Assembly (NCBI GenBank): GCA_032622095.1
Contig: CP136068.1
Span: forward strand, 116,795,509 to 116,859,508
Source of the DNA: Siphonodentalium dalli
Lineage: Eukaryota; Mollusca; Scaphopoda; Gadilida; Siphonodentaliidae
Direction: 5' to 3'
Length of the DNA: 64,000 nt
Positions 23,531-34,671 of the stretch are shown here, piece after piece. The position numbers were made by a program, and so were the translations under genes. The notes beneath the pieces were generated by a model. It saw only the letters and a program-made list of their open reading frames with translations, had not been told where the DNA came from and did not search any database. Positions within the stretch are counted from its first letter, which is position 1, and each line of letters begins with the position of its first letter.

Positions 23531-24440
23531 GCTAAAACAAGTGGTGAAGGTGCAGCAGTGACTACACAAAGTTCGGTTCAGTTTGATTTATTGGGTTGGA
23601 TATGAACTTAATAAATAAATAATCATCTTGAATTAGAACACGATATGTACCAGTGTAACATCGATTATCGTTACTGATCGCTACTAGAATTTGTCAAATA
23701 GCTTACAAGATCACACATCGCTCTTGTCACATTATACATACAATGCATTACATTATCTTATTGTACTGTCGAGATTTTAGATCTGTAACTTGCTGCACGA
23801 TGAGGTACAAACAATGCATGACCCCTCTCCCGATTATGCTACGAACCAACCCCAACCGTATATCGCACTTTCAGAATGTAGTTTAACTTGTAAAGCCATA
23901 GATCTGACTTGCGATTGAGATGTTAAACTTGCCTTTCTGAATCTTCCTTCACACAAACACATATATATAGATGAGAGCTGCTGACAAAAATAATGCTGTT
24001 CATGTTTGTCTGGTCGATGCTGGAAAGACGGCCGTTAGGTCACACCACCGCCGTATTCTGTATGTGCGTTGTATTTTTCACCAATATTTTGTCAATCGTA
24101 TTGTATATGTTCATGCTTTATCCAATAAATTGTTCTTTCTTGAGCATGTATAGCGTCAAACATTGCCACTGACAGTGATTACTTTGATGTAACTATGCTA
24201 TTATGATTTCGTCTACCTTCCTGCAGCCGTCAACCACTTGATCTGATAGTTTTTTCATCCATACTCTGGCCATCAGTGTTGTTGTATGTATGCCGTCTGT
24301 TGTGTGGTTGAAATTGTAGTAGTGCCTCTTATTCAGCTGTCAATCGTCATCATTTCTGTATTTTTATGCTCTCTTTAGATCTGAGGAGAAATATGGCGAA
24401 TGCGATCGAATTCAGTGTTTTATTTACTGGACTTTCCCAT
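23531..24440. other. No gene recognised
   Basis: AT-rich spacer; the only plus-strand frame is 60 codons (23,971-24,153) and lacks a recognised domain. Confidence 0.45.
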
Positions 24441-25127
24441 TTAGGAAATAAAATTAATTTGTTGTTGGAGGTTCTCTGTCTTGTTAATGACTAACACTGG
24501 TTTTCCTTTTAGTGTGTTCCACTTATTTATTGAGTCCATCGGTGTTTCCAACATAGTTAGTTTTGATTGTCTACATGGTGAACAACGAAAAAGCTTGATC
24601 ACTCCAACCAAAGTTTCAATAACCTCGATCTGTGGCTTTTGAGAAGTCGTGGCTAGATAAGTGAAGATATTTGTTTTATCTGGGTTGGTGATGTCACATG
24701 TACCAAGCCATATATAGGGAGATATTCCCATGTTCATGCAGCTTGTTGACAGCTATTTCATTTATTTCGATGTAGTCTGTTTTACTGGATGTTTCATACT
24801 CTATGTCAATCATTTTCCCACTGTCGCGTCCAATAACTTTTTTTTCAAGCATAACCATTTACTGTCAATTATCAACACAGGGTAGACATACTGTGTACCG
24901 ATAGCCTTTCGACAGGGTTTATCAAAACTATTTTGCAGTCGTTTGGCACTCATATCAGTATCGTTTCGATCTGCAAACTGTAGTAGCACGACAGCCGGAG
25001 ACAACACATTTTGTTGCTTCACGTCCACACAAGAGAATAATATACTGCGATTGAATAAATACATCATTCTCGTTTGTTTTAATACCTGGTGTTGATTTGA
25101 GCAGAATTTAGTGAATGTGGTCGTCAA
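24441..25127 (-). pseudogene. Unidentified coding remnant in three frames
   Basis: Two open frames (24,810-25,127, 105 codons; 24,441-24,737, 98 codons) are bridged by a third frame over about 24,700-24,812 that reads EYETSSKTDYIEINEIAVNK. Read in order they give a plausible continuous protein with VLIID near the start, a hydrophobic ISLYMAWLGTCDIT strand and a Cys-rich FRCSPC segment. The consistent coding flavour across frame changes suggests a decayed gene or retroelement ORF. I do not recognise the family. No splice signals were convincing at the frame changes. Confidence 0.4.
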
Positions 25128-25170
25128 TCATCGTATTAATCAGTGTTTGTCGACATTTTTGTCGGATAAT

Positions 25171-25842
25171 TTAAAAATTAGCGCATCTCTTTGCGCATGT
25201 GCAAACATCACTCATGTGTTGCTCTCCCTTTCGTGGATCACAAAACTCCAGACGGCGGATATCTGGAATCGAACTAGCTTCGCCGTCGCGGGACTGTTTG
25301 TGATTGTCTAATAAGCTATGAACCAACCATACCGAGCGGCTGCCGACGTGGCTCTTGTGCATGCACTCGTGAATGTAATAAAAGAAAGAATTGTGTTGAA
25401 ATTTGCGATATAATCGACAAAAAACCCCCAAAACTATCGCTTTTGTCCACCGAGTCGATGTGGGGGCGGTAAACGTATATATTTCTTTAAAAACTGCACG
25501 TTTATTGAATGAATGGGTTATATTAGAACGCCACGCCAAATACTGAATGGAATCAAACACATGACTGATTCCCCCGCATGCCACTTTTTCTGACGACAGT
25601 TCTACTTTTCTTTGATAAACGTCTTGACGCTTTCGGGGAAAACGTTTGATAAGCTCCCAATTCTGTGAGGCTTTACAGTTCTCTGACATCCAATGGAACG
25701 GAATAATCCGAGAATTGATTACATTCGTATGAAGTCTGCGGACTGATCCGGCTCTCACTTTGACATCACTTATTTCGCAAATCACACAGATGTATAAAAC
25801 TGCGAAACTTGAATCCGGACGTCTACCTGCTGTCGGGAACAT
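25171..25842 (-). CDS. Hypothetical protein, 223 codons, possibly a mobile-element ORF
   Basis: Longest open frame in the window apart from the reverse transcriptase. A run of this length is unlikely by chance in DNA with this stop density, so it probably is or was coding. The start at 25,842 gives MFPTAGRRPDSSF, and the stop is TAA at 25,171-25,173. The product is basic, with scattered aromatic residues and a C-terminal Cys cluster (SDVCTCAKRCANF). No signal peptide or clear membrane helix is apparent. It lies just upstream of, and in the same orientation as, the three-frame remnant at 24,441-25,127, so the two may be parts of one decayed ORF. Function and family are unknown to me. Confidence 0.4.
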   Translation of the reverse strand: MFPTAGRRPDSSFAVLYICVICEISDVKVRAGSVRRLHTNVINSRIIPFHWMSENCKASQNWELIKRFPRKRQDVYQRKVELSSEKVACGGISHVFDSIQYLAWRSNITHSFNKRAVFKEIYTFTAPTSTRWTKAIVLGVFCRLYRKFQHNSFFYYIHECMHKSHVGSRSVWLVHSLLDNHKQSRDGEASSIPDIRRLEFCDPRKGEQHMSDVCTCAKRCANF

Positions 25843-26108
25843 GGATCTAATATAAAACTATACGTCTTCTGGCTGCTTGCGAGTGAGGCAGTACTGTGGG
25901 ACAGATTAATGTGGATAGTGTGCATGCAAGGGGTGATTAAAATGCCACCACACACTACAGGCAGCGCCCCTACATAGTATTCCGTATGTAGACAGAGAGC
26001 TGGTAATTATTCACTGTAGGCGGAGTTTCGGTATTTTTAGACTTGGTAATTCCGGTAAAAAAGTAGTAATGCCAGAAATCGATGGACATTTATTATTCCG
26101 CATGCATA
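25843..26108. other. No feature recognised
   Basis: Short spacer between the hypothetical minus-strand frame and a TTAA-flanked MITE; nothing to report. Confidence 0.4.
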
Positions 26109-26375
26109 TTAACCCTTCCATGATGGGAGCTGTGCTGGAGCAGCATTAAAGACCATGTGACAGTGCATGCTCTTATATAAACGAGTCTCCCAGATATATG
26201 GAGCCTCGCGCATATGAGAATGCACTGCCTTACACGGTCAAGGTAAATATTGTTAGGAGAATGCTTTTTCTTATATGCGAGGATCCCCATGGGAGACTCG
26301 CATATATAGGAGAATGCATGCACTGGCGCATGGTTTTCGCAAAATTTCAGGAAGATTCAGTCATGGAATGGTTAA
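26109..26375. mobile_element. TTAA MITE with twin hairpins, family D, copy 1 (diverged)
   Basis: TTAACCCTTCCATGA at the left and TCATGGAATGGTTAA at the right, with two internal palindromes built from CTTATAT...GCGAG words (about 26,168-26,226 and 26,260-26,318). It is the most diverged of four copies (others at 52,771; 58,953; 61,378). Frames here are palindrome artefacts. Confidence 0.7.
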
Positions 26376-26624
26376 CTTGTGTGCTATTATTTATCATTTA
26401 TTTTCCAAATTATCAACACCGACTGGGTCGTTTGTGGTCATCCCTGCGTCTCGTATAACTCTAGATCTAAATCGGACAATGGTATATACTAAGATTCTTG
26501 TAGAGTTATAAGGACCAAAACCATTTCAATATTTGACAATGTGGTAGTGGTCGATCGAGCGTAGCTAGGGATATAACTTTATCATGTTGCGAGCCTTGAT
26601 TCCACCCATGGTCAAGTGGTTCTG

Positions 26625-26626
<2 letters not shown>

Positions 26627-26709
<83 letters not shown>
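26627..26709. repeat. (CA)n(TA)n microsatellite
   Basis: About 12 bases of CA repeat run into about 70 bases of TA repeat. The following Helitron inserted against the end of this tract. Confidence 0.95.
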
Positions 26710-26710
<1 letters not shown>

Positions 26711-27330
26711 TAGCCGATGAGCCCGACGTTGTCCGGGCTATTCAAAAACCAAGTCGATAGCTCCACCCGTTTCCGAGATCTGGTCTGCGCATGCGCGAAG
26801 CTTGCGTCGCACGGGCTCGGCGACCCGATAAAATTCGTATCCGGGGCAAGATACATTTAAATACCAAATTTCAAGTCGATAGCTCCACCCGTTTGCGAGA
26901 TCTCGTCTGCGCATGCGCGAAGCTGGCGTCGCACGGGCTCGGCGACCCGATAAAATTCGTATCCGGGGCAAGATACATTCACATAGCAAATTTCAAGTCG
27001 ATAGCTCAACCAGTTTCCGAGATCTCGTCTGCGCATGCGCGAAGCTGGCGTCGCACGGGCTCGGCGACCAGATAAAATTCGTATCCGGGGCAAGATACAT
27101 TCACATACCAAATTTCAAGGCGATAGCTCCACCCGTTTCCGAGATCTCGTCTGCGCATGCGCGAAGTGGGCGCTGCACGGGCTCGCCAATACGACAACGT
27201 CCACCGCCTGGTCAAACTACACACACGTACCAAGTTTCGTCCCGATCGGTCGAGAATCGTAGATTTGTATTAATGACAGATAAACATACATACAAACAGA
27301 CAGACAGAGGTCTTCAAAATATATATGAGA
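26710..27330 (-). mobile_element. Non-autonomous Helitron, subfamily 1, copy 1
   Basis: On the minus strand the element starts TCTCATATATATTTTGAAG and ends with the hairpin AGCCCGGACAACGTCGGGCT followed by CATCGG and the terminal CTAG. The flanking bases are A before and T after, the classic Helitron target. Inside are four copies of a 122-bp unit (starts near 26,751, 26,873, 26,995 and 27,117) containing TCTGCGCATGCGCGAAGC, and a (GACA)n tract near the 5' end. No Rep/helicase coding is present. The GC-rich open frames in both directions are read-through of the 122-bp unit. Confidence 0.85.
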
Positions 27331-27341
27331 TATATATATTA

Positions 27342-28073
27342 CTAGAAGGTGACCCGACTTCGTCCGGGCTTTGACCTTGAATTGACCATTTTGAAGGTCA
27401 AGGTCAGTTGGGGTAACGATTTGACCCGGCCAAAACACTGCCCGGACAAAAGTACCCGACAAAAGTACCCGTCGAAACTTTACCCGATTTGACCTTGAAT
27501 TGATCATTTTGAAGGTCAAGGTCACGATTTGACCCGTCCAAAACACTCAGTGGACAAAAGTAACCCTATGTATCAAATTTCGTGGAAATCCCATCAACAT
27601 TCGCGATTTGACCTTGAATTGACCGATTTCAAGGTCAAGGTCACGTCGCACGGGCAAATTAATAGGCCTATGACACTTCTCGGCCGAAAATACCCCCCAC
27701 ATACCAAGTTTCATCGAAATCCCGTGATATTCGGGCGTTTGACCTTGAAAAGTTGAAATGACCCGATTTCAAGGTCAAGGTCACGTCGTACGGGCAAATT
27801 AATAGATCTATGCCACTTATCGGCCGAAATACCCCACATACCAAGTTTCGTCGAAATCCCGTGATATTCGGGCGTTTGACCTTGAAATGACCAGATTTCA
27901 AGGTCAAGGTCACGTCGCACGGACAAATTAATATGCCTATGCCACCCCCCGGCCGAAAATACCCCCACATACCAAGTTTCATTGAAATCGGGTCAGCCGT
28001 TTTCGAGTTCATCGCGAACACACACACACACAGATACACACACACAGACAGATCTTCCAAAATATATAATAGA
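27342..28073 (-). mobile_element. Non-autonomous Helitron, subfamily 2, with TCAAGGTCA units
   Basis: Minus-strand start TCTATTATATATTTTGGAAG; end hairpin CCCGGACGAAGTCGGG followed by TCACCTT and CTAG. It contains about four diverged units of 115-130 bp, each with TTGACCTTGAA and AGGTCAAGGTCA (27,395; 27,513; 27,632; 27,772; 27,901), plus CA and GACA microsatellite near the 5' end. Its plus-strand right edge abuts the next Helitron with no host DNA between. Confidence 0.8.
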
Positions 28074-28440
28074 CTAGCCGATGAGCCCGACGTTGTCCGG
28101 GCTATTCAAAAACCAAATTTCAAGTCGATAGCAAAAACCAAACCAAATTTCAAGTCGATAGCTCCGCCCGTTTCCGAGATCTGGTCTGCGCATGCGCGAA
28201 GCTGGCGTCGCACGGGCTCGGCGACCCGATAAAATTCGTATCCGGGGCAAGATACATTCACATAGCAAATTTCAAGTCGATAGCTCCACCCGTTTCCGAG
28301 ATCTCGTCTGCGCATGCGCGAAGCGGGCGCCACACGGGCTCGCCAATACGACCGAGAATCGTAGATTTGTATAAATGACAGACAAACAAACATACAGACA
28401 GACAGACAGACAGACAGAGGTCTTCAAAATATATATGAGA
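28074..28440 (-). mobile_element. Non-autonomous Helitron, subfamily 1, copy 2 (short)
   Basis: Same ends as copy 1 but only two 122-bp-type units. It includes a small duplication of the CAAATTTCAAGTCGATAG segment near the 3' end. It directly abuts both neighbours: its 3' CTAG touches the 5' TC of the element at 27,342-28,073, and its own 5' TC touches the CTAG of the next copy. Confidence 0.85.
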
Positions 28441-28964
28441 CTAGCCGATGAGCCCGACGTTGTCCGGGCTATTCATCCGGGCTATTCAAAAACCAAATTT
28501 CAAGTCGATAGCTCTACCCGTTTCCGAGATCTGGTCTGCGCATGCGCGAAGCTGGCGACGCACGGGCTCGGCGACCCGATAAAATTCGTATCCGGGGCAA
28601 GATACATTCACATACCAAATTTCAAGTCGATAGCTCCACCCGTTTCCTAGATCTGGTCTGCGCATGGCGAAGCTGGCGTCGCACGGGCTCGGCGACCCGA
28701 TAAAATTCGCGTATCCGGGGCAAGATACATTCACATAGCACATTTCAAGTCGATAGCTCCACTCGTTTCCGAGATCTCGTATGCGCATGCGCTGCACGGG
28801 CGCCGCACGGGCTCGCCGATACGACAACGTCCACCGCCTGGTCAAACTACACACACGTACCAAGTTTCGTCCCGATCGGTCGAGAATCGTAGATTTGTAT
28901 CAATGACAAACAAACATACAGATAGACAGACAGACAAACAGAGGTCTTCAAAATATATATGAGA
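28441..28964 (-). mobile_element. Non-autonomous Helitron, subfamily 1, copy 3
   Basis: Starts (minus) TCTCATATATATTTTGAAG and ends CTAG at 28,441-28,444, with the terminal hairpin partly duplicated (CCGGGCTATTCA twice). It carries three 122-bp-type units and GACA repeats. Its CTAG is followed directly by the TCTC start of copy 2, a head-to-tail junction. Confidence 0.85.
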
Positions 28965-29075
28965 TATATATAGCTATGGTGTTGGAGCATATATAGGTCC
29001 TGATGATTTACCCATGTTTGTGGATCTTGATGATTTATATGTAGTTATGATGTTGGTTGGGCAAACTGTAGAAAA
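28965..29075 (-). repeat. Decayed copies of the 30-bp minisatellite unit
   Basis: About three diverged units containing GATGATTTA and ATGATGTTGG are followed by GGGCAAACTG. They are the reverse complement of units in the 62.3-63.0 kb array, which starts at the matching TTTTGCCCCACCAAC. Confidence 0.5.
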
Positions 29076-30340
29076 TTTACCGTTTCGTTTAAAAATTCAA
29101 AAGTCGAATATTTTCCCATTTTCTATCAATGTTTGTACTTTGGAAAATCTAGGAACAATTGGGGTGTTATGTTGGACATATGTTACAGTTTTGGAAGCTT
29201 TGGGTATACCGGTTGGAAAATTCCAGCCCTAATCTTCGAAATTTCGGCTTGGTTCAATGGGGTTCATATGTGCAGTTGGAAAAACTAATTTGGACACCCT
29301 CTAGTTCTAGCCATGTCACCATCGTTCCTAACAACGAGGCCACATATAGTGTCTAGATCGCTGTTCCTCGATTCCTGGCCAAAACGAGGACGAAACGTTC
29401 TCAGTCAGCCCGCCACTGAAGCGGGTTAAATTCGAAATTGAGTTGGTATGAGGACCTGCCGTCTTATAGTGTCATTACAGTATGATGCTGTTGTGAATCA
29501 AATCAGTTTGATAGCATTCCGAGCACAGTACGTGAGATAGTAATTGTATGCAGCCAATAATATTCTATGGAGTCTAATAACAGATCACGAGGTCGCGTGT
29601 TATTTGGACAATATCTGCCGCGAGCGTTCTTATCAGAATAACATGATTAAGAAACGGGATGATTTTGATCTGACCATTTTCATTGGATGATTTTCTAAAG
29701 AACTGGCCGTCCAGTCAATCAGACAGTCGGAGACGTCGGTCCGCGGAGTGTTGATTCTGGCAGCGCGCACGTGGAAGTGGTTATGCCCTGTTTCCGGTGA
29801 CAACCACATTTCCGTGTATGAGCCCTGGTATTGGAGACCTCCATTTGAGTCTTGCTGAAAAGTATATGGCCAATATATAGACGCACGTTTTTCATAAATA
29901 AATTCAATGTTCAATTTGTTTATTTCTCATTAAACTGTAATTACAATACATATATAGTAATACATACCATAGTAGACGGGGTATACATGGAAATAAAAAC
30001 CAACGATCAGATGCTCATAGCCCGTTTATATATAACCATGGGTATATGCGAGAAATACACAATGAAGACACACTCCACAGTTTGGATCGATAAGCCTTGC
30101 CCTGTGTATTTTGATGTTGCGTTTCTAGACAATCGGTCTTTCGTAACATCTCTACAACACAATTATCGTCTTACTTGCAGCACGATGTTGCCGTGTGATC
30201 GCCACGGAAGCGTTTTCATTCAGAGTATGCAGGCTGGAGTATGGCCAATATATTGCCGCCGGTGCAGTGTATTCTCGGACAGAAAATAAATAGGCCAATG
30301 CCGAAAGCAGAAACTATAGGTCGCGAGGGGCACCCCTGGT
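29076..30340. other. No gene confidently recognised
   Basis: Contains a 101-codon plus frame from ATG at 29,987 to 30,289 (part of a longer non-ATG frame) with eight Cys but no recognised domain. I do not call it a gene. No repeats with clear ends were found. Confidence 0.4.
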
Positions 30341-30530
30341 TGAGTCTGGGATATTTGGCACTCGGGACTTGGCTAGAGGGTTTTCGTTGGGGTGGTCACC
30401 ACCTTGGAATTTCCAAATGCAATCCACCCCATTCAACCACACCAAACTCATAAGTTTGCGAAATTAACTTTGCACCCCCCCCCCCCCCCCCCCCGGTGCT
30501 TTGATTTTTCCCAATTCTTCCCTCACAGAC
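30341..30530. repeat. Poly-C containing dispersed repeat
   Basis: A run of about 20 C at 30,475-30,494 sits within text loosely similar to 4,640-4,830. Length is probably unstable. Confidence 0.4.
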
Positions 30531-30634
30531 TACTATAGATGGTAGCCTATTCTAAATGGACCAGTAGTATTGTGGCAACTGCCCATGCAGGGGGGAATGG
30601 GGTGGAAATGATGGTTCGACCCAACATCAGATTT

Positions 30635-30840
30635 TTTAAATCCTAACATCTAGTAGTATATCGCCAGACAAATTTACACCCCGATTTATTTTTTCTTAAA
30701 TTAATTAGCAAGTAACTACTGACAAGGGCACAGCACACACGTGTCGGCCGATGGTTAGGCCCGATGTGAGAACATTTTAAAAATCTGAACATGAAAATTT
30801 TACAAAACCTAGCATCTAGACTGGCCTCAAGCTTTCCAAT
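30635..30840 (+). repeat. Diverged dispersed repeat, paired with 63,045-63,200
   Basis: Both blocks contain CCTA(A/G)CATCTAGT(A/G)GT..., a GACACACCG/GCACACACG block, and CCTAGCATCTAGACTG(G/A)CCTCAAGCTTT in the same order and spacing. No coding. Confidence 0.6.
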
Positions 30841-33089
30841 TCGGGGAAATTGTTAACCTGACACTCACCCTTAGGTTTGAAAATTGGCAACTTATGGCCA
30901 TTTCAGTTCACAATTTTGCAAATGAAAGGGAAATATGCAAATGTTCTATAATCAACAAATTCGTCACTAAGAAATTGTTGGAAAGGCAAACTACGACCTA
31001 ATTTTCGTGTGAATTTCCCAATTACTGTTGCATTAGGTTTGACTACAGTTGGGGGGGGGGTAAGACCCCTGTACAATCACCCATGTCTACACGCACATGC
31101 TTGGCATCCCATGCTAAGAGCGCGGTCATGCATTCACTGAAGACGATAAATTGTCGATACTAAATTATGTTGGGTGGCACTCGGGGAGGAATCAAGGGGC
31201 TAGATCCCTCCCCTGTCGGGGAGAGATAGCCATCCTGTCGATGAGATCTGCAATGGTAAACCCGGTAGCTAAAGCCCGCTCCATGTCGGGGAATCGTATA
31301 GCCCTGCGTCGGGGATACCCTGGCGCTACCCCTGTTTGAAATCATATAGAACTTTTAAAGGAGAATAAATCAGGGGGGAATGAGCTCTCATAGCCACACA
31401 ACTACACCAAAGACATCCCAAATCGGATGCAGTAGCATATAGTATATATCCTATCGTACTGTTGGTCTCTCTAAATCATATAAATAGTTTTTCTAACAAC
31501 CCTTAAACCAACTCGACGTGCGATTTCCCTGCGCTCCTGTTGCGCAAATTCTAGTATAAAAAGTGCGTCTATTTCAGACAAAGTTCAAACAGTAAATATG
31601 ACAAGACAAGACATAGAAACCGCTAATCTCATATCAATCTAACAACACCAGTGGAACATGATTACCTTTCAAAGCAATAACACCGGGCACCAGGTTACGG
31701 ACAACCAGAGGCACACGCACCATGGATAAATACACGGTCAAAAGAACGGAGTTTTTTTTGTACGGTTATATCTGGCATATACCCATGGTTATATACAAAC
31801 GGGCTACGAGCATCTGACTGCAAGTGTTTGTCTGTGTGTGTGTATATGCATGTGTGTCTGCGTTTATCTGTCAAGACTAAATAGATCGCCCTCATGGCCT
31901 ATTGCGCCAAAAATTTGACCATGTCTTGAGGCACATTTTATAAAACGACACGCAAAATTTCAAGCCAATAGGTATAAGAAACCCTTAGATATAACGCGCT
32001 TCCCGAAAGTTGTCATGGCGATATTTTTACTGATATAATGCATTATCTTCTCTCGAGACGAATGTGGTTTCAGCGGCGTCCGTCAAGAATCCGGACAAAC
32101 TCCGTGCACCGAATGTCGGCTATCTGTATATCGTTATCATCGGTGCAGCGGTGACGATATTTTCCTGTATGTCATGGTTGTCACCCGTAATTTTTGACAT
32201 CATACGACTTATAGGGTAAGGGGCATATATGACCAATAAAGAACGTTCCTTATCAGTTTAGAATATATGTAGGGAATTGGTACACATTGGTCACATGACC
32301 AGGGGAATGTCATGGGATAGATGCCTTTGACCTCAGACGATTTAAAGGGGACTGATAAATTACATGATTAACATATTAAAGAGCGTTTATTGTCAGCTCA
32401 GAAATATGTGGGAATATTGGTGCACATAGGTAACATGACACGGGAAATGTGCCGTTGTCTCAAATGACTTATTAAGACAATAATAATTAGCAATAAAGAG
32501 CGTTTATTATCAGCTTGAACTAATTCTTCACACAATATTCCTGCATGTCATGTTTGTCACTCGTCACTTTTTGACGGACAATCCCTTAGTACATACATGC
32601 ATATTCACCTGGATAACACTTGTTACGAAGACAAAGTGGATTAGCTGTCATTTAAGCATTGATATACTTCGACATACAGAGAGAGAGAGAGAGAGATACC
32701 ACATTATTAGAATACACCGTATATTCATCAATATATAATCACACACACGTAAAATATGGTTGAGCTTTCACGATAAAACGTTTGCCCCGGTGAAAAATAA
32801 TTTGATAGAGGTCACTCAGACTCACTCCCCACTGATCCAGACAAGAACTGAAAGAAAAGAAGATGCATGCATCAGATCGCCCATGAATTATTTTACAAAA
32901 AAATTGTCACGTACATTGGGGACATGTTATACATTTAATATTAGAACTTCAAATATATGCATCTATCAGAACGAGATGTCTGGTGCACTCACGATCAAGC
33001 ACACATGGTGCTTGCATGGCCAAATTACCCCTAGATATGAAGCTTGATCGTGCATGTACACTTTGATAATTACCTGCTCATAAATGTGG
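30841..33089. other. Spacer; GC-rich patch at 31,150-31,345
   Basis: The patch repeats TGTCGGGGA words (31,216, 31,285, 31,309) and is open in both directions for about 60 codons, probably from base composition. A short (GA)n run lies at about 32,680-32,696. Two similar sentences containing GAGCGTTTATT(G/A)TCAGCT (32,380 and 32,500) hint at an old tandem repeat. No gene recognised. Confidence 0.4.
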
Positions 33090-33097
33090 GCTATATG

Positions 33098-33985
33098 CAG
33101 GGGCGTAGGAAGCTATATTTATTGGGGGGGGGGTATCAGGGGCGTAGGAAAGAAATTTGTATATGAGGGGCCATATTCGATGAATTTAAACCCCTCATAT
33201 CGCATTTCGTTGCATCTGTAACAGCATTTACGTTAAATAACCCATTGAGGGAAAATATGGTATTTTAGTTTTTCACCTGTTGTACAAAATAGTATGGAGA
33301 TCTTTTTTGACTCTCATAAGCGTGTGTGTACAAATGGAGCAGTCTTCCATGAAAACATGATATGTAGGTTTATACTTACATAATTATATATTCACATTCT
33401 CAGCTTTCCCAGCCTAATCCATAGTAGTAGTGCATGTAACTGAAAGATGGCCTCGATAAAGCAGGCAGATTCGCCATTTAAGCAGTGCCAAAGTACTAGC
33501 TGTGATGAAGCGTAGTTTCCGTATTTACTCTTCAAATAATTTCGTATTGAATTCATCTTGGAAATCTTGGTTTGATTTATTTTGTAGCTTTGGACAAATT
33601 AGATACCGTTTGTGTGCTAACACAATGATTTCTGAGAGAGTACTGTAACAAGAAGGCTTATAAGAAGCAAAGGCCGGTGGATAGCACCATATGGGGAGTT
33701 ATAATTTATTACCCGATAAAAACCTAAATGTTTGTACTTGTATGATAACACAAACCAGTGAGACAATAACACATGGCAGTCAATGCACCTAACCTTTATA
33801 ATGGTACCCCCAACCGCTAATTGCCCATATAGAGTATACTATATATTTTATGTCAAACTGTGCGGGCGGAGAATGTGACTGGTTATGTTGAATAAATAAG
33901 AAATACAGTTTAAGTGTTGACCATTTTCTGGAAATGTTTGGGGGGGGGGTATTTACCCCCCCCCCCCCCGGTTCCTACGCCCCTG
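33098..33985. mobile_element. Non-autonomous hAT element with perfect 8-bp target duplication
   Basis: Terminal inverted repeats CAGGGGCGTAGGAA (left) and TTCCTACGCCCCTG (right). The 8-bp direct flanks GCTATATG are identical on both sides (33,090-33,097 and 33,986-33,993). The TIR and 8-bp duplication are diagnostic of hAT transposons. Only 888 bp long with no transposase frame. The left TIR is repeated internally at about 33,138 (CAGGGGCGTAGGAAAG). G and C homopolymers lie just inside both ends (33,124-33,132; 33,943-33,969), as mirror images. Confidence 0.92.
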
Positions 33986-34259
33986 GCTATATGATTTGCC
34001 GATAGATTCAAATCGTGACATCCAATATGCAGACGGACAGATACGGGCTGTAACGTATTCCAGATACTTTAATGATGCAAAGAGTAAAATCCAAGATGGA
34101 TGCTGAGGTTCATGTTTCCGGAATTCGGAAAAGAAACGTTAGCTTACGGTTACCTAGTACTCACCACAAATATACATATGCAATTTGAGATATATCGAAT
34201 AGAAGATGCTGCCTATATAATCAAATGCAATACAACTATGTATACCCAGCCCAATTGTA

Positions 34260-34665
34260 CCACGCCGCTGTGACCAGCCATGAGAACATATATACACACG
34301 AAATGTTCAAACCGACCAGACAGTGTTGCATGCAATACAAGTATACGTACATCCGACACCCTATGTCACGCCTCTGTGTCGATGTTATCAGCATTGATGA
34401 CATACACACGAAATAATCAAATAGACCAGACAGTGTCCCATGCAGTAAAAGTACGTACGCCCTAACCCCATATCGCCACGTCTCTCCGCGGGACATATTG
34501 TGACAAGTGAAAACATGCACATGAAATGTTCAAACAGACATGGTCCCATATAAGTACGTACACGTCAATCACATGTCGCCGCGTCCCTACATCTAACCAG
34601 TCGTGAGAACATGCACATGAAATTGTCAAACAGGCCCGGAAGTGTCACAATCAATATTAGAAACA
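34260..34665 (+). repeat. Tandem repeat, about 115-bp unit, four copies
   Basis: Units share ACATGCACATGAAAT(G/T)GTCAAAC or close variants, then a CAGACAGTGT-type word and CGTACG(T/C). Copies begin near 34,262, 34,375, 34,490 and 34,595 and are 70-80% similar by eye. Confidence 0.65.
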
Positions 34666-34671
34666 AGAGCT

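Noticed and set aside
26738-28863. Family of related GC-rich ORFs in both directions
   Set aside because: They are read-through of the 122-bp repeat inside Helitrons; the frames shift between units and run on both strands.
29852-30289. 145-codon plus-strand open frame as a gene
   Set aside because: It opens with a non-ATG codon; the first ATG gives 101 codons with no recognised domain or start context. Left as spacer.
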